Below are positions 1-5,593 of a stretch of DNA of 5,593 nt, piece by piece. Numbering within the stretch: the first letter of the stretch is position 1; each line of letters opens with the position of its first letter. The notes below the pieces were generated by a model. That model made no database searches. It was not told the DNA's origin and was given only the letters and a program-made list of their open reading frames with translations. Made by a program: the position numbers and the translations under genes. Source of the stretch: Candidatus Njordarchaeota archaeon (lineage in GTDB: Archaea > Asgardarchaeota > Njordarchaeia > Njordarchaeales > JAHKLH01). Where the stretch lies: positions 1 to 5,593 of the forward strand of contig JAHKLH010000110.1 of the NCBI GenBank assembly GCA_029856635.1. The letters run 5' to 3'.

Positions 1-1079
1 ATCCTTTCAATTAGTTCCTTCCTTGTTTTTTCATCTAAACGATTTAAGTAAAGAAAAGTTAGTTCAAGTGCTGATGCTAGAAATAGATGGTTAATAAGTC
101 GATGTTCACAACTCCATAATTCCCTTATTGTAGGGTATTCTTCGCTATCTAATGCCTTCTTTATTTCTCCATGAAGTTCTCGTGCAATTTTAATTGCTCC
201 ATATATTCCTCCGCCATACATGGGGGCACACTGAAATGCGGCTTCTCCAATTTCTATTATTCCATCATGAACGAATTTTTCTAGTGGTCTCCTTGCTGGT
301 AAATTACTGAAGGTTCTTCTTGCAATGTTGCCTTTTATTCGAAAGAGTTTTCTCAAATTAAACATCCTAAAGGGCAATTGAAGGGAATATTTCCTAGATT
401 TTCGCATTGCAATACCTATACGCCAAATTTTTTCTAACGGTGTTATCCATATGTAACCAAGAGGTGCAATGTCTTCATCAAGAATTATCGCTATTTTATC
501 CTGATCCAAGTTCGCACTTTCAACGAAAAACTCATCAAGCAAAGTATACATTAAATCACTACTTTTGATTTGAAATGTTGTATCTATCTGTGATAATTCT
601 TGCCGTATTATGCTTTCTAATCCACTTGCATCAATTATAAGCCTAGCAGTAAGCTTTTCGTGGAATTTTCCTAAGCAAGCGACATGTCTTGGAGTAGCTT
701 TGGGATTTTCTCTGAGAAAAGTTGATTTAACTTCTGTTTTTGTTAGAACCTTAACCCCAGCATCTTTTAACAATTCATAATATTGTTTTCCAACAGCAAT
801 TCTATTTAATGCAAATATATTTGCATCAAACTCCGCGATCAGCTTTCCAGTGTGGTCATATAATTCCACGTTTTCGAATTCTTTCTCTACTGTTAATTCT
901 ACATCCAAGATTTTTTCTATATAGCTCGGAGATAAGGTATCTGAGGGCTTGTACCAAAATTTGTTCTCTGAATTCTTTTCAATTAATACAACTTCAAAAC
1001 CATCTTCAGCCAACTTTAGTGCAGTCACGGATCCCGCGGGACCCCCTCCCACGACTATTGCATCAAAGACATAATTCAT
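1..1079 (-). CDS. Geranylgeranyl reductase family FAD-dependent oxidoreductase (C-terminal end cut by window edge)
   Basis: The frame is open from an ATG at 1079-1077 to the left edge: 359 complete codons, no stop seen. Residues 1-30 form an FAD-binding Rossmann start, MNYVFDAIVVGGGPAGS, with the dinucleotide-binding glycines at 11-13 and 16. A second flavin motif, IIDASGLES, lies near 148-156. APLGYIWITP (205-214) matches the substrate-side YxWxFP motif of archaeal geranylgeranyl reductases, and IGEAA...APMYGGGIYGAI (about 277-295) matches the FAD-binding GDAA...P..GGGI motif. Family members reduce double bonds of geranylgeranyl chains in archaeal ether lipids at the membrane. Known members are roughly 400-450 residues, so about 40-90 residues are missing. 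Oddities are GEAA instead of GDAA, T instead of F in YxWxFP, and no CGxGL motif after the first beta-alpha-beta unit, so lipid substrate specificity is uncertain. A GTG at 1088-1086 is an alternative start, but ATG gives the usual N-terminus. It is divergent from polC. Confidence 0.85.
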   Translation of the reverse strand, partial: MNYVFDAIVVGGGPAGSVTALKLAEDGFEVVLIEKNSENKFWYKPSDTLSPSYIEKILDVELTVEKEFENVELYDHTGKLIAEFDANIFALNRIAVGKQYYELLKDAGVKVLTKTEVKSTFLRENPKATPRHVACLGKFHEKLTARLIIDASGLESIIRQELSQIDTTFQIKSSDLMYTLLDEFFVESANLDQDKIAIILDEDIAPLGYIWITPLEKIWRIGIAMRKSRKYSLQLPFRMFNLRKLFRIKGNIARRTFSNLPARRPLEKFVHDGIIEIGEAAFQCAPMYGGGIYGAIKIARELHGEIKKALDSEEYPTIRELWSCEHRLINHLFLASALELTFLYLNRLDEKTRKELIER

Positions 1080-1114
1080 GCTCGTCACAATGTACTCTCA
1101 ATCTTCAATTCTTG

Positions 1115-1129
1115 AAATAGAAATAAAGG
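1115..1129 (-). promoter_or_regulatory. Candidate TATA element for the flavoprotein gene
   Basis: Read on the minus strand this stretch is CCTTTATTTCTATTT, an A/T-rich block about 40-50 bases upstream of the ATG at 1079. An archaeal TATA box here would place transcription start near 1095-1100, giving a short leader of about 20 bases. No strong Shine-Dalgarno sequence precedes the ATG. The match to a BRE/TATA consensus is weak and rests only on composition and spacing. Confidence 0.25.
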
Positions 1130-1169
1130 TATAGTATGACCTCATGTAACAGCAGAATCATACAATCTC

Positions 1170-1181
1170 TTATAGCTATAA
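1170..1181. repeat. Perfect 12-base palindrome upstream of polC TATA tract
   Basis: TTATAGCTATAA is its own reverse complement. It sits within the divergent promoter region, ending 5 bases before the TTTTATTTA tract at 1187. Placement and symmetry would suit a dimeric regulator or a bidirectional TATA-like element. Because the sequence is A/T-rich, a chance palindrome is a real possibility. Confidence 0.35.
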
Positions 1182-1195
1182 TAAAGTTTTATTTA
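1182..1195 (+). promoter_or_regulatory. Candidate BRE/TATA promoter for polC
   Basis: The sequence TAAAGTTTTATTTA resembles an archaeal promoter, with a purine-rich BRE-like AAAG directly followed by a TATA-like TTTTATTTA. Archaeal transcription usually starts about 25 bases downstream of the TATA centre, here near 1216. That gives a leader of about 27 bases to the TTG at 1243 or about 60 bases to the ATG at 1276. A second A/T tract, AAATATTTTTT at 1215-1225, would place the start near 1245 and would only serve the ATG at 1276. Confidence 0.4.
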
Positions 1196-1275
1196 CAACA
1201 CGGGGTGCTACACCAAATATTTTTTCCGTATGTGAATAAGATTTGACGAAGTATTTGTTGAAAGAAAATGGTGAA

Positions 1276-4200
1276 ATGAAAGTGGATAGATACTTTGACA
1301 TACCTGTTGATCTAAAGTATCCAAAACATCTTGAATCATACTTCAGAGAGATTTTGGAAAAAGTAGAGAAAGCATATAAGGTCGCAGAAGAGGCACGGAA
1401 GAAGGGATTGGATCCTGTGCTTAAGCCAGAGATAGACATAGTAAATGACATGGCTTCTCGCGTAGAGGCTATGGTTGGTCCACCAGGGATTTCGAAAAGG
1501 ATTAGAGAACTTCTTCGTGAAGGTAAAGAAGTTGAAGAAATTGCCTTTATTGTAGCGAAAGAAATTGCAGAGGGAAAATATGGATTTGAAAATCTGGAAG
1601 AGCGAGCGACAATTGCACTTAAAGCTGCTACAGCAATATTAACACAAGGAGTAGTCGCTGCGCCTCTCGAAGGAATTGTTAAGGTAGTTATAAGACGTAG
1701 TGGACATCTCGCAGTATATTATGCAGGTCCCATACGATCTGCTGGTGGAACGGAAGTTGCCTTAACAGTATTACTTGCTGATGTAATAAGAAAAACATTG
1801 GGATTGAAGCCATACAAGGCGTCCCAATTAGAAATAGAGCGAATGGTAGAAGAAGTTCTTCTCTACTCTAGGCATGCTAATCTTCAATATCCAGTAAGCA
1901 GAGAAAAAATAATTTTTGCTATAGAGCGAATACCCATTGAAATTACTGGCGAAGCTACACTAGATGTTGAAGTTTCAGGACCATATCAAAAGATTCCAAA
2001 TATTGAGACGCCGAAAGTTAGAGGTGGTGCAGTTCTAGTAATAAATGATGGTTTGATTGCGAAAGCAAAGAAGTTAATTAAGTATGTGAAAAAATTCAAT
2101 CTTACAGATTGGGAATGGTTAGAGGAGCTTGTTGAATTAGACAAGAAACTAAAAGAGCAGTCAAATGATGAACAGGAAGAAAATAAGAGGTCCAAAAACG
2201 AGTCTCTTGGGAAGAAAATAGTTCCGGATTTCAAATATCTAAGTGAAGTAATCATTGGGCGACCTGTATTTGCATCTCCTTCTGCATGTGGTGGTTTTAG
2301 ACTCGTTTATGGACGAAGTAGAAATACAGGGCTCGCTGCAGTTGGAGTTCATCCTGTCACCATGTACTTGCTTGGATCATTTATTGCTGTTGGTACACAA
2401 ATTAAGCCAGAACGTCCTGGAAAAGGAGCAATAGTTATGCCGGTAACATCAATATTACCACCATTGGTTAGACTTAAAAATGGAAGCCTTAAGTTTATAA
2501 GAACTCTAAAAGAAGCTAAAAAAGTTGAAAACAATATCGACAAAATTCTATTCCTTGGAGATATGTTAGTAGCTATTGGTGAATTTCTTGAAAATAATCA
2601 TACAATTTTGCCATCACCAATAGTTGAAGATTGGTGGGAACAAGAACTTGAAGAAGCAATAAAAAAGAAGGGATACAATACTGAAGAGTATGACATATCG
2701 GACATTATTAAAAAAGCTGAAAATGATCCTTTATTCGCAATTGAACTTTCTAAGAAATTAGGTATTCCTTTGCATCCAAAATGGACGTATTTCTGGAGGA
2801 ATATTAGTGGAGCAGATGTATTAACATTGCGTGATTACATCCTTCGATCAAATGATGGTGTATTGCCAAATGAGCGGAAATTAAAACTTATTTTAGAAAA
2901 GCTATTCATCGAGCATGAAGTAATAGGACAGAAAATAAAATTATCAGAAGCCGATTTCAAAGCTTTGAAAGAACTATTGAAGTTAATAGATCCTTCTAAA
3001 ATAAACAAGAGCATGAATGGACTAGAAGCAATTAGAACGTCTGGCATAGATGTAAAGGACAAATATCCTGTTTTCATAGGAGCAAGAATGGGACGACCAG
3101 AAAAAGCAAAAATGCGTCAGATGAAACCACCAGTTCATGTACTATTTCCAATGGGTGCAGCGGGTTCTAGATCTAGATCAATAGTTAAGGCGGCACAAAA
3201 TAGACTTAAATCAACAGTTGAGGCAGTTAACAAGTATTGTCCAAAATGCAAGATAAAGACTTTTCGAAATGTTTGTGAAAAATGTGGAAGTAGGACTGTA
3301 TTACGATATACGTGTCCACGATGTGGATACGAAACCCTTAAACCTGCTACAAAATGTCCTCGTTGTGGTGCTGCATTAGTTAATTATACAACATACGAAA
3401 TAGATTTCCTATCAGAATTAAGACGAGCAACAGATGCATTAGGAATTTCTTTGCCAAAGGATGTAAAGGGAGTAAAAGGATTAACATCAGCCAAAAAATT
3501 ACCTGAACCGCTGGAGAAAGGAATTCTACGTGCAAAATACAACTTATTCGTATTCAAGGACGGAACGATCAGACTTGATGCGACAGATGCGCCACTTACT
3601 CACTTCAGACCGAGAGAAATTGGTGTTTCAGTTGAGAAACTTAGAGAACTAGGTTATCGATATGATATCTATGGCAATGAGCTAAAAAGCGAAGATCAAA
3701 TTCTTGAATTAAAACCTCAAGACATAATCATAAATGAGGAAATAGCAGAAGCGCTTGTGAGAGTAACACAATTTATTGACGAACTTTTAGTGCGATTCTA
3801 CAAAATGAAACCATTTTATAACGTTAAGAAGAAAGAGGATTTAATAGGTCATCTTGTTATTGGCTTAGCACCTCACACATCAGCTGGTATAATAGGACGT
3901 ATAATTGGTTTTACAAAAGCAAAATGTACTTTTGCTCATCCATACTGGCATGCCGCGAAAAGACGTAACTGTGACGGAGATGAGGATTCAGTAATATTAT
4001 TGCTTGATGCTTTGCTTAATTTCTCTCGTGAATATCTTCCCAAGCAGAGAGGAGGAATGATGGATGCACCGCTGGTTGTGACAACAATACTTAATCCACT
4101 GGAGGTAGATACAGAAGTGTATAATATGGATATCTGCTGGAGAATTCCTCTTGAGTTTTATAGAAAATCGCAAGAATATCCAGAACCAGACGAAATAGAA

Positions 4201-4794
4201 GAATTAATTGAAAATGTGGAAAAAAGAATCGGAAAACCAGAGCAGTTTTATGGCTTTGGATTTACCTATGATACTGATGATATAGCAGGCGGTCCAACAT
4301 TAACAGCATACAAATCTCTTGGATCCATGCAAGAAAAATTACAGAAACAATATGATGTGATGAGCAAAATAGCTGCAGTTGATCTTCGATTTGTGACAGA
4401 TAAAATAGTCGCAGCACATATACTTCCAGATATACTTGGCAACCTAAGATCATACGGTACGCAGAAATTCCGATGTTCAAAGTGTAATGCAAAATTCCGA
4501 AGAATGCCCCTGTACAGAAAATGTCCATATTGCGGAGGGCGAATAATAAAAACAGTCCATGTTAGGACGGTTCTCAAATACGCACCAATTGCAAAGCAAC
4601 TCCTAAAACAGTATGGGGCCTATGATTTCAACACAATGAGGTTCAAGATATTTGAATTAACCGATTGGATTATTCTATCTGGGCAATCACTCTCTGACAT
4701 CATGGATACGGCGGAAGAACTAAGTAAGATAACGAAAGAAGAAAAGAAAGTAACAACTACCAAAGTTAGAATTGACTTAACTGACTTTTTCTAA
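1276..4794 (+). CDS. polC: DNA polymerase D large subunit DP2 (catalytic subunit)
   Basis: This is the catalytic subunit of the archaeal replicative polymerase PolD, which works with exonuclease subunit DP1 (not in this window). It has 1172 residues; the Pyrococcus protein has about 1260. The N-terminal part carries MVGPPG, YYAGPIRSAGG (148-158) and IPIEITGEAT. The core has RMGRPEKAKMR (from 604), matching the first double-psi barrel, and HTSAGIIGRIIGF followed by RRNCDGDED. D900 and D902 of the last motif correspond to the catalytic aspartates D956 and D958 of Pyrococcus abyssi DP2. Cysteine pairs at 655/658 with 667/670, 680/683 with 694/697, and 1067/1070 with 1083/1086 form three zinc-binding modules. 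The protein ends RIDLTDFF, a PCNA-interacting (PIP) motif. No intein interrupts it, and residues 289-314 are a charged low-complexity linker. ATG 1276 is preferred; an in-frame TTG at 1243 would add 11 residues. GGTGA lies only one base before the ATG, so ribosome-binding evidence does not settle the start. The stop is TAA. Confidence 0.97.
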   Translation: MKVDRYFDIPVDLKYPKHLESYFREILEKVEKAYKVAEEARKKGLDPVLKPEIDIVNDMASRVEAMVGPPGISKRIRELLREGKEVEEIAFIVAKEIAEGKYGFENLEERATIALKAATAILTQGVVAAPLEGIVKVVIRRSGHLAVYYAGPIRSAGGTEVALTVLLADVIRKTLGLKPYKASQLEIERMVEEVLLYSRHANLQYPVSREKIIFAIERIPIEITGEATLDVEVSGPYQKIPNIETPKVRGGAVLVINDGLIAKAKKLIKYVKKFNLTDWEWLEELVELDKKLKEQSNDEQEENKRSKNESLGKKIVPDFKYLSEVIIGRPVFASPSACGGFRLVYGRSRNTGLAAVGVHPVTMYLLGSFIAVGTQIKPERPGKGAIVMPVTSILPPLVRLKNGSLKFIRTLKEAKKVENNIDKILFLGDMLVAIGEFLENNHTILPSPIVEDWWEQELEEAIKKKGYNTEEYDISDIIKKAENDPLFAIELSKKLGIPLHPKWTYFWRNISGADVLTLRDYILRSNDGVLPNERKLKLILEKLFIEHEVIGQKIKLSEADFKALKELLKLIDPSKINKSMNGLEAIRTSGIDVKDKYPVFIGARMGRPEKAKMRQMKPPVHVLFPMGAAGSRSRSIVKAAQNRLKSTVEAVNKYCPKCKIKTFRNVCEKCGSRTVLRYTCPRCGYETLKPATKCPRCGAALVNYTTYEIDFLSELRRATDALGISLPKDVKGVKGLTSAKKLPEPLEKGILRAKYNLFVFKDGTIRLDATDAPLTHFRPREIGVSVEKLRELGYRYDIYGNELKSEDQILELKPQDIIINEEIAEALVRVTQFIDELLVRFYKMKPFYNVKKKEDLIGHLVIGLAPHTSAGIIGRIIGFTKAKCTFAHPYWHAAKRRNCDGDEDSVILLLDALLNFSREYLPKQRGGMMDAPLVVTTILNPLEVDTEVYNMDICWRIPLEFYRKSQEYPEPDEIEELIENVEKRIGKPEQFYGFGFTYDTDDIAGGPTLTAYKSLGSMQEKLQKQYDVMSKIAAVDLRFVTDKIVAAHILPDILGNLRSYGTQKFRCSKCNAKFRRMPLYRKCPYCGGRIIKTVHVRTVLKYAPIAKQLLKQYGAYDFNTMRFKIFELTDWIILSGQSLSDIMDTAEELSKITKEEKKVTTTKVRIDLTDFF

Positions 4795-4864
4795 AAGAAG
4801 CACAAAAGTAAAATATTGCAGAATATCAACAGTGACGAAATTTTCATCAAAAATGCTATTATGT
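4795..4864. terminator. Convergent polC/porB intergenic gap with oligo-T runs
   Basis: These 70 bases separate the 3' ends of two convergent genes. Archaeal termination commonly uses oligo-T tracts without a strong hairpin. On the plus strand five T's occur at 4786-4790, just inside the polC end, and four at 4841-4844. On the minus strand, T5 lies opposite 4849-4853, 11 bases after the porB stop, followed by T4 runs further on. I see no clear GC-rich stem-loop. The call rests on gene orientation and base composition. Confidence 0.35.
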
Positions 4865-5593
4865 CTAGCCTTCAGAACTTTCAGACATAAACCTTTTAAT
4901 AAGACTCCACTGATAGTTAATCCACTCTTGAATTAATTTCTTTGCAATTTCCCTGTCTCTAAAACGACGCTGGTGCTTAATGTATTCTTCAATTGGCTTT
5001 CGTTTACTTGGATCTAGGTATGGTCTTGAAGGTGGAGATAAAGTGAACTTCATTTTTCCATTAATTCTTTCGGCTTCCCACAAAGCCCAATAGCCAGTTT
5101 CAACTGAAAGTTTTCCTAATTTAATTGTCAAATTCTCTGGATATCTCCATCCGGGAGGACATGGAGAAAGAATGTGAATGTATTTGAATCCCCGAAGCTT
5201 CTTTGCTTTCTTTACCTTATTGTAGAGATCCAAAGGATAAGCGGGAGAAGCTGTCGCAACATATACTGCGTTGTGTAGGAGGAAAATGAATGGTGCAGCC
5301 TTCTTCTGCTCAGTTTTTCCTAGCGGAGTTGTAGTTGTCCAAGCACCGCCAGGAGTTCCACTCGATCTCTGAATTCCAGTATTCATGTATGCTTCATTAT
5401 CATAGCAAATAACAATGATGTTCTCTCCTCTCTCAGCGGCACCAGATACTGTTGCGAATCCAATATCAAGAATACCTCCATCTCCGCCCCATACAACTAC
5501 ATTATAATCCTTTCTTCCCTTTATTTCCAAAGCATTTGAAATTCCCGAGGCAACTGCTGCAGCACTAGCGAATGCAACGTTGTATACGAATAC
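4865..5593 (-). CDS. porB: Pyruvate:ferredoxin oxidoreductase (pyruvate synthase) beta subunit, N-terminus cut by window edge
   Basis: The 242 visible codons run from the right edge to a TAG stop at 4867-4865. PorB is the thiamine-diphosphate-binding subunit of the enzyme that interconverts pyruvate plus CoA with acetyl-CoA, CO2 and reduced ferredoxin in the cytoplasm. The visible part opens with ASAAAVASGISNAL and continues into the ThDP/Mg motif, GDGG (about residues 36-39) then YDNEAYMNTGIQ, with 26 residues between GDG and the Mg-binding N. RSSGTPGGAWTTTTP is highly characteristic of PorB and separates it from 2-oxoglutarate or indolepyruvate homologues. SPCPPGW near residue 144 carries the conserved cysteine expected to help bind an iron-sulfur cluster. 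Family members are about 290-330 residues, so some 50-90 N-terminal residues, including the CxGC cluster motif, lie outside. The frame is open to the edge, so the TTG at 5530 is not the start. porB is commonly the last gene of a por operon; the other subunit genes would lie to the right. Confidence 0.95.
   Translation of the reverse strand, partial: VFVYNVAFASAAAVASGISNALEIKGRKDYNVVVWGGDGGILDIGFATVSGAAERGENIIVICYDNEAYMNTGIQRSSGTPGGAWTTTTPLGKTEQKKAAPFIFLLHNAVYVATASPAYPLDLYNKVKKAKKLRGFKYIHILSPCPPGWRYPENLTIKLGKLSVETGYWALWEAERINGKMKFTLSPPSRPYLDPSKRKPIEEYIKHQRRFRDREIAKKLIQEWINYQWSLIKRFMSESSEG

Larger units (their letters stand above)
1080..1275. other. Divergent intergenic region between flavoprotein gene and polC
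   Basis: This 196-base non-coding stretch separates two genes pointing away from each other, so it should hold both promoters. It is A/T-rich in its middle and polC-proximal parts and contains a 12-base perfect palindrome and several TATA-like tracts, described separately. The open frames crossing it on either strand have no recognisable protein character and overlap the real genes. If polC starts at the upstream TTG at 1243, the region shrinks to 163 bases. Confidence 0.6.

Noticed and set aside
809..1120. 103-codon plus-strand open frame
   Set aside because: It lies antisense to the flavoprotein gene, covering its Rossmann motif, and its translation has no domain-like character. It is a shadow of the real gene.
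1176..1451. 91-codon minus-strand open frame across the polC start
   Set aside because: Antisense to the conserved N-terminus of DP2, with S/F-rich composition typical of a shadow frame.
3164..3178. Tandem/palindromic TCTAGATCTAGA in polC
   Set aside because: It simply encodes alternating serine and arginine (GSRSRS) in a region aligned with other DP2 proteins. It is a codon coincidence, not a site with evident function.
3238..3366. Cysteine-rich segment as a separate zinc-ribbon protein
   Set aside because: The four CxxC pairs are in frame inside DP2 and correspond to its known zinc modules.
4262..4577. Two overlapping minus-strand open frames opposite the DP2 C-terminal zinc module
   Set aside because: The plus strand here encodes clear DP2 sequence with CxxC pairs; the antisense translations resemble no family.
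4865..5530. porB read as a complete 221-residue gene starting at TTG 5530
   Set aside because: The frame stays open to the window edge and the residues before the TTG (ASAAAVASGISNA) match the PorB family, so the gene is partial, not short.
1..5593. A new defence, mobile or RNA-based system
   Set aside because: All long coding space is taken by three recognisable housekeeping families, and the gaps are 196 and 70 bases with no tRNA-like fold, direct-repeat array or terminal inverted repeats that I could find.

Overview
The window looks like ordinary core chromosome from an A+T-rich archaeon. The central gene encodes the large subunit (DP2) of the D-family replicative DNA polymerase, which is archaeal; it is missing from the classical Crenarchaeota (Thermoprotei). 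The flanking genes, a geranylgeranyl-reductase-type flavoprotein and a pyruvate:ferredoxin oxidoreductase beta subunit, fit an anaerobic euryarchaeal, Bathyarchaeia-like, Asgard-like or related lineage. I cannot place it more precisely from the sequence alone.

Layout: (1) Bases 1-1079, minus strand: a geranylgeranyl reductase family FAD oxidoreductase whose C-terminal end runs off the left edge; 359 full codons are visible. (2) Bases 1080-1275: a 196-base divergent intergenic region with A/T-rich candidate promoters for both neighbours and a perfect 12-base palindrome. (3) Bases 1276-4794, plus strand: the complete DP2 gene (polC), 1172 residues from the preferred ATG, with catalytic aspartates, twelve zinc-ligand-type cysteines in three clusters and a C-terminal PCNA-binding motif all readable. 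(4) Bases 4795-4864: a short convergent gap with oligo-T runs on both strands. (5) Bases 4865-5593, minus strand: the C-terminal 242 codons of porB, whose N-terminal part lies beyond the right edge.

The three genes are in three separate transcription units (divergent, then convergent). They serve separate processes: membrane lipid saturation or a related flavin reduction, chromosome replication, and pyruvate/acetyl-CoA interconversion. I found no mobile element, CRISPR array, RNA gene or intein, and no convincing sign of a new system. The points most worth a second look are the departures of the left-hand flavoprotein from canonical geranylgeranyl reductases, the compact C-terminal end of DP2, its start codon, and the palindrome in the divergent promoter region.
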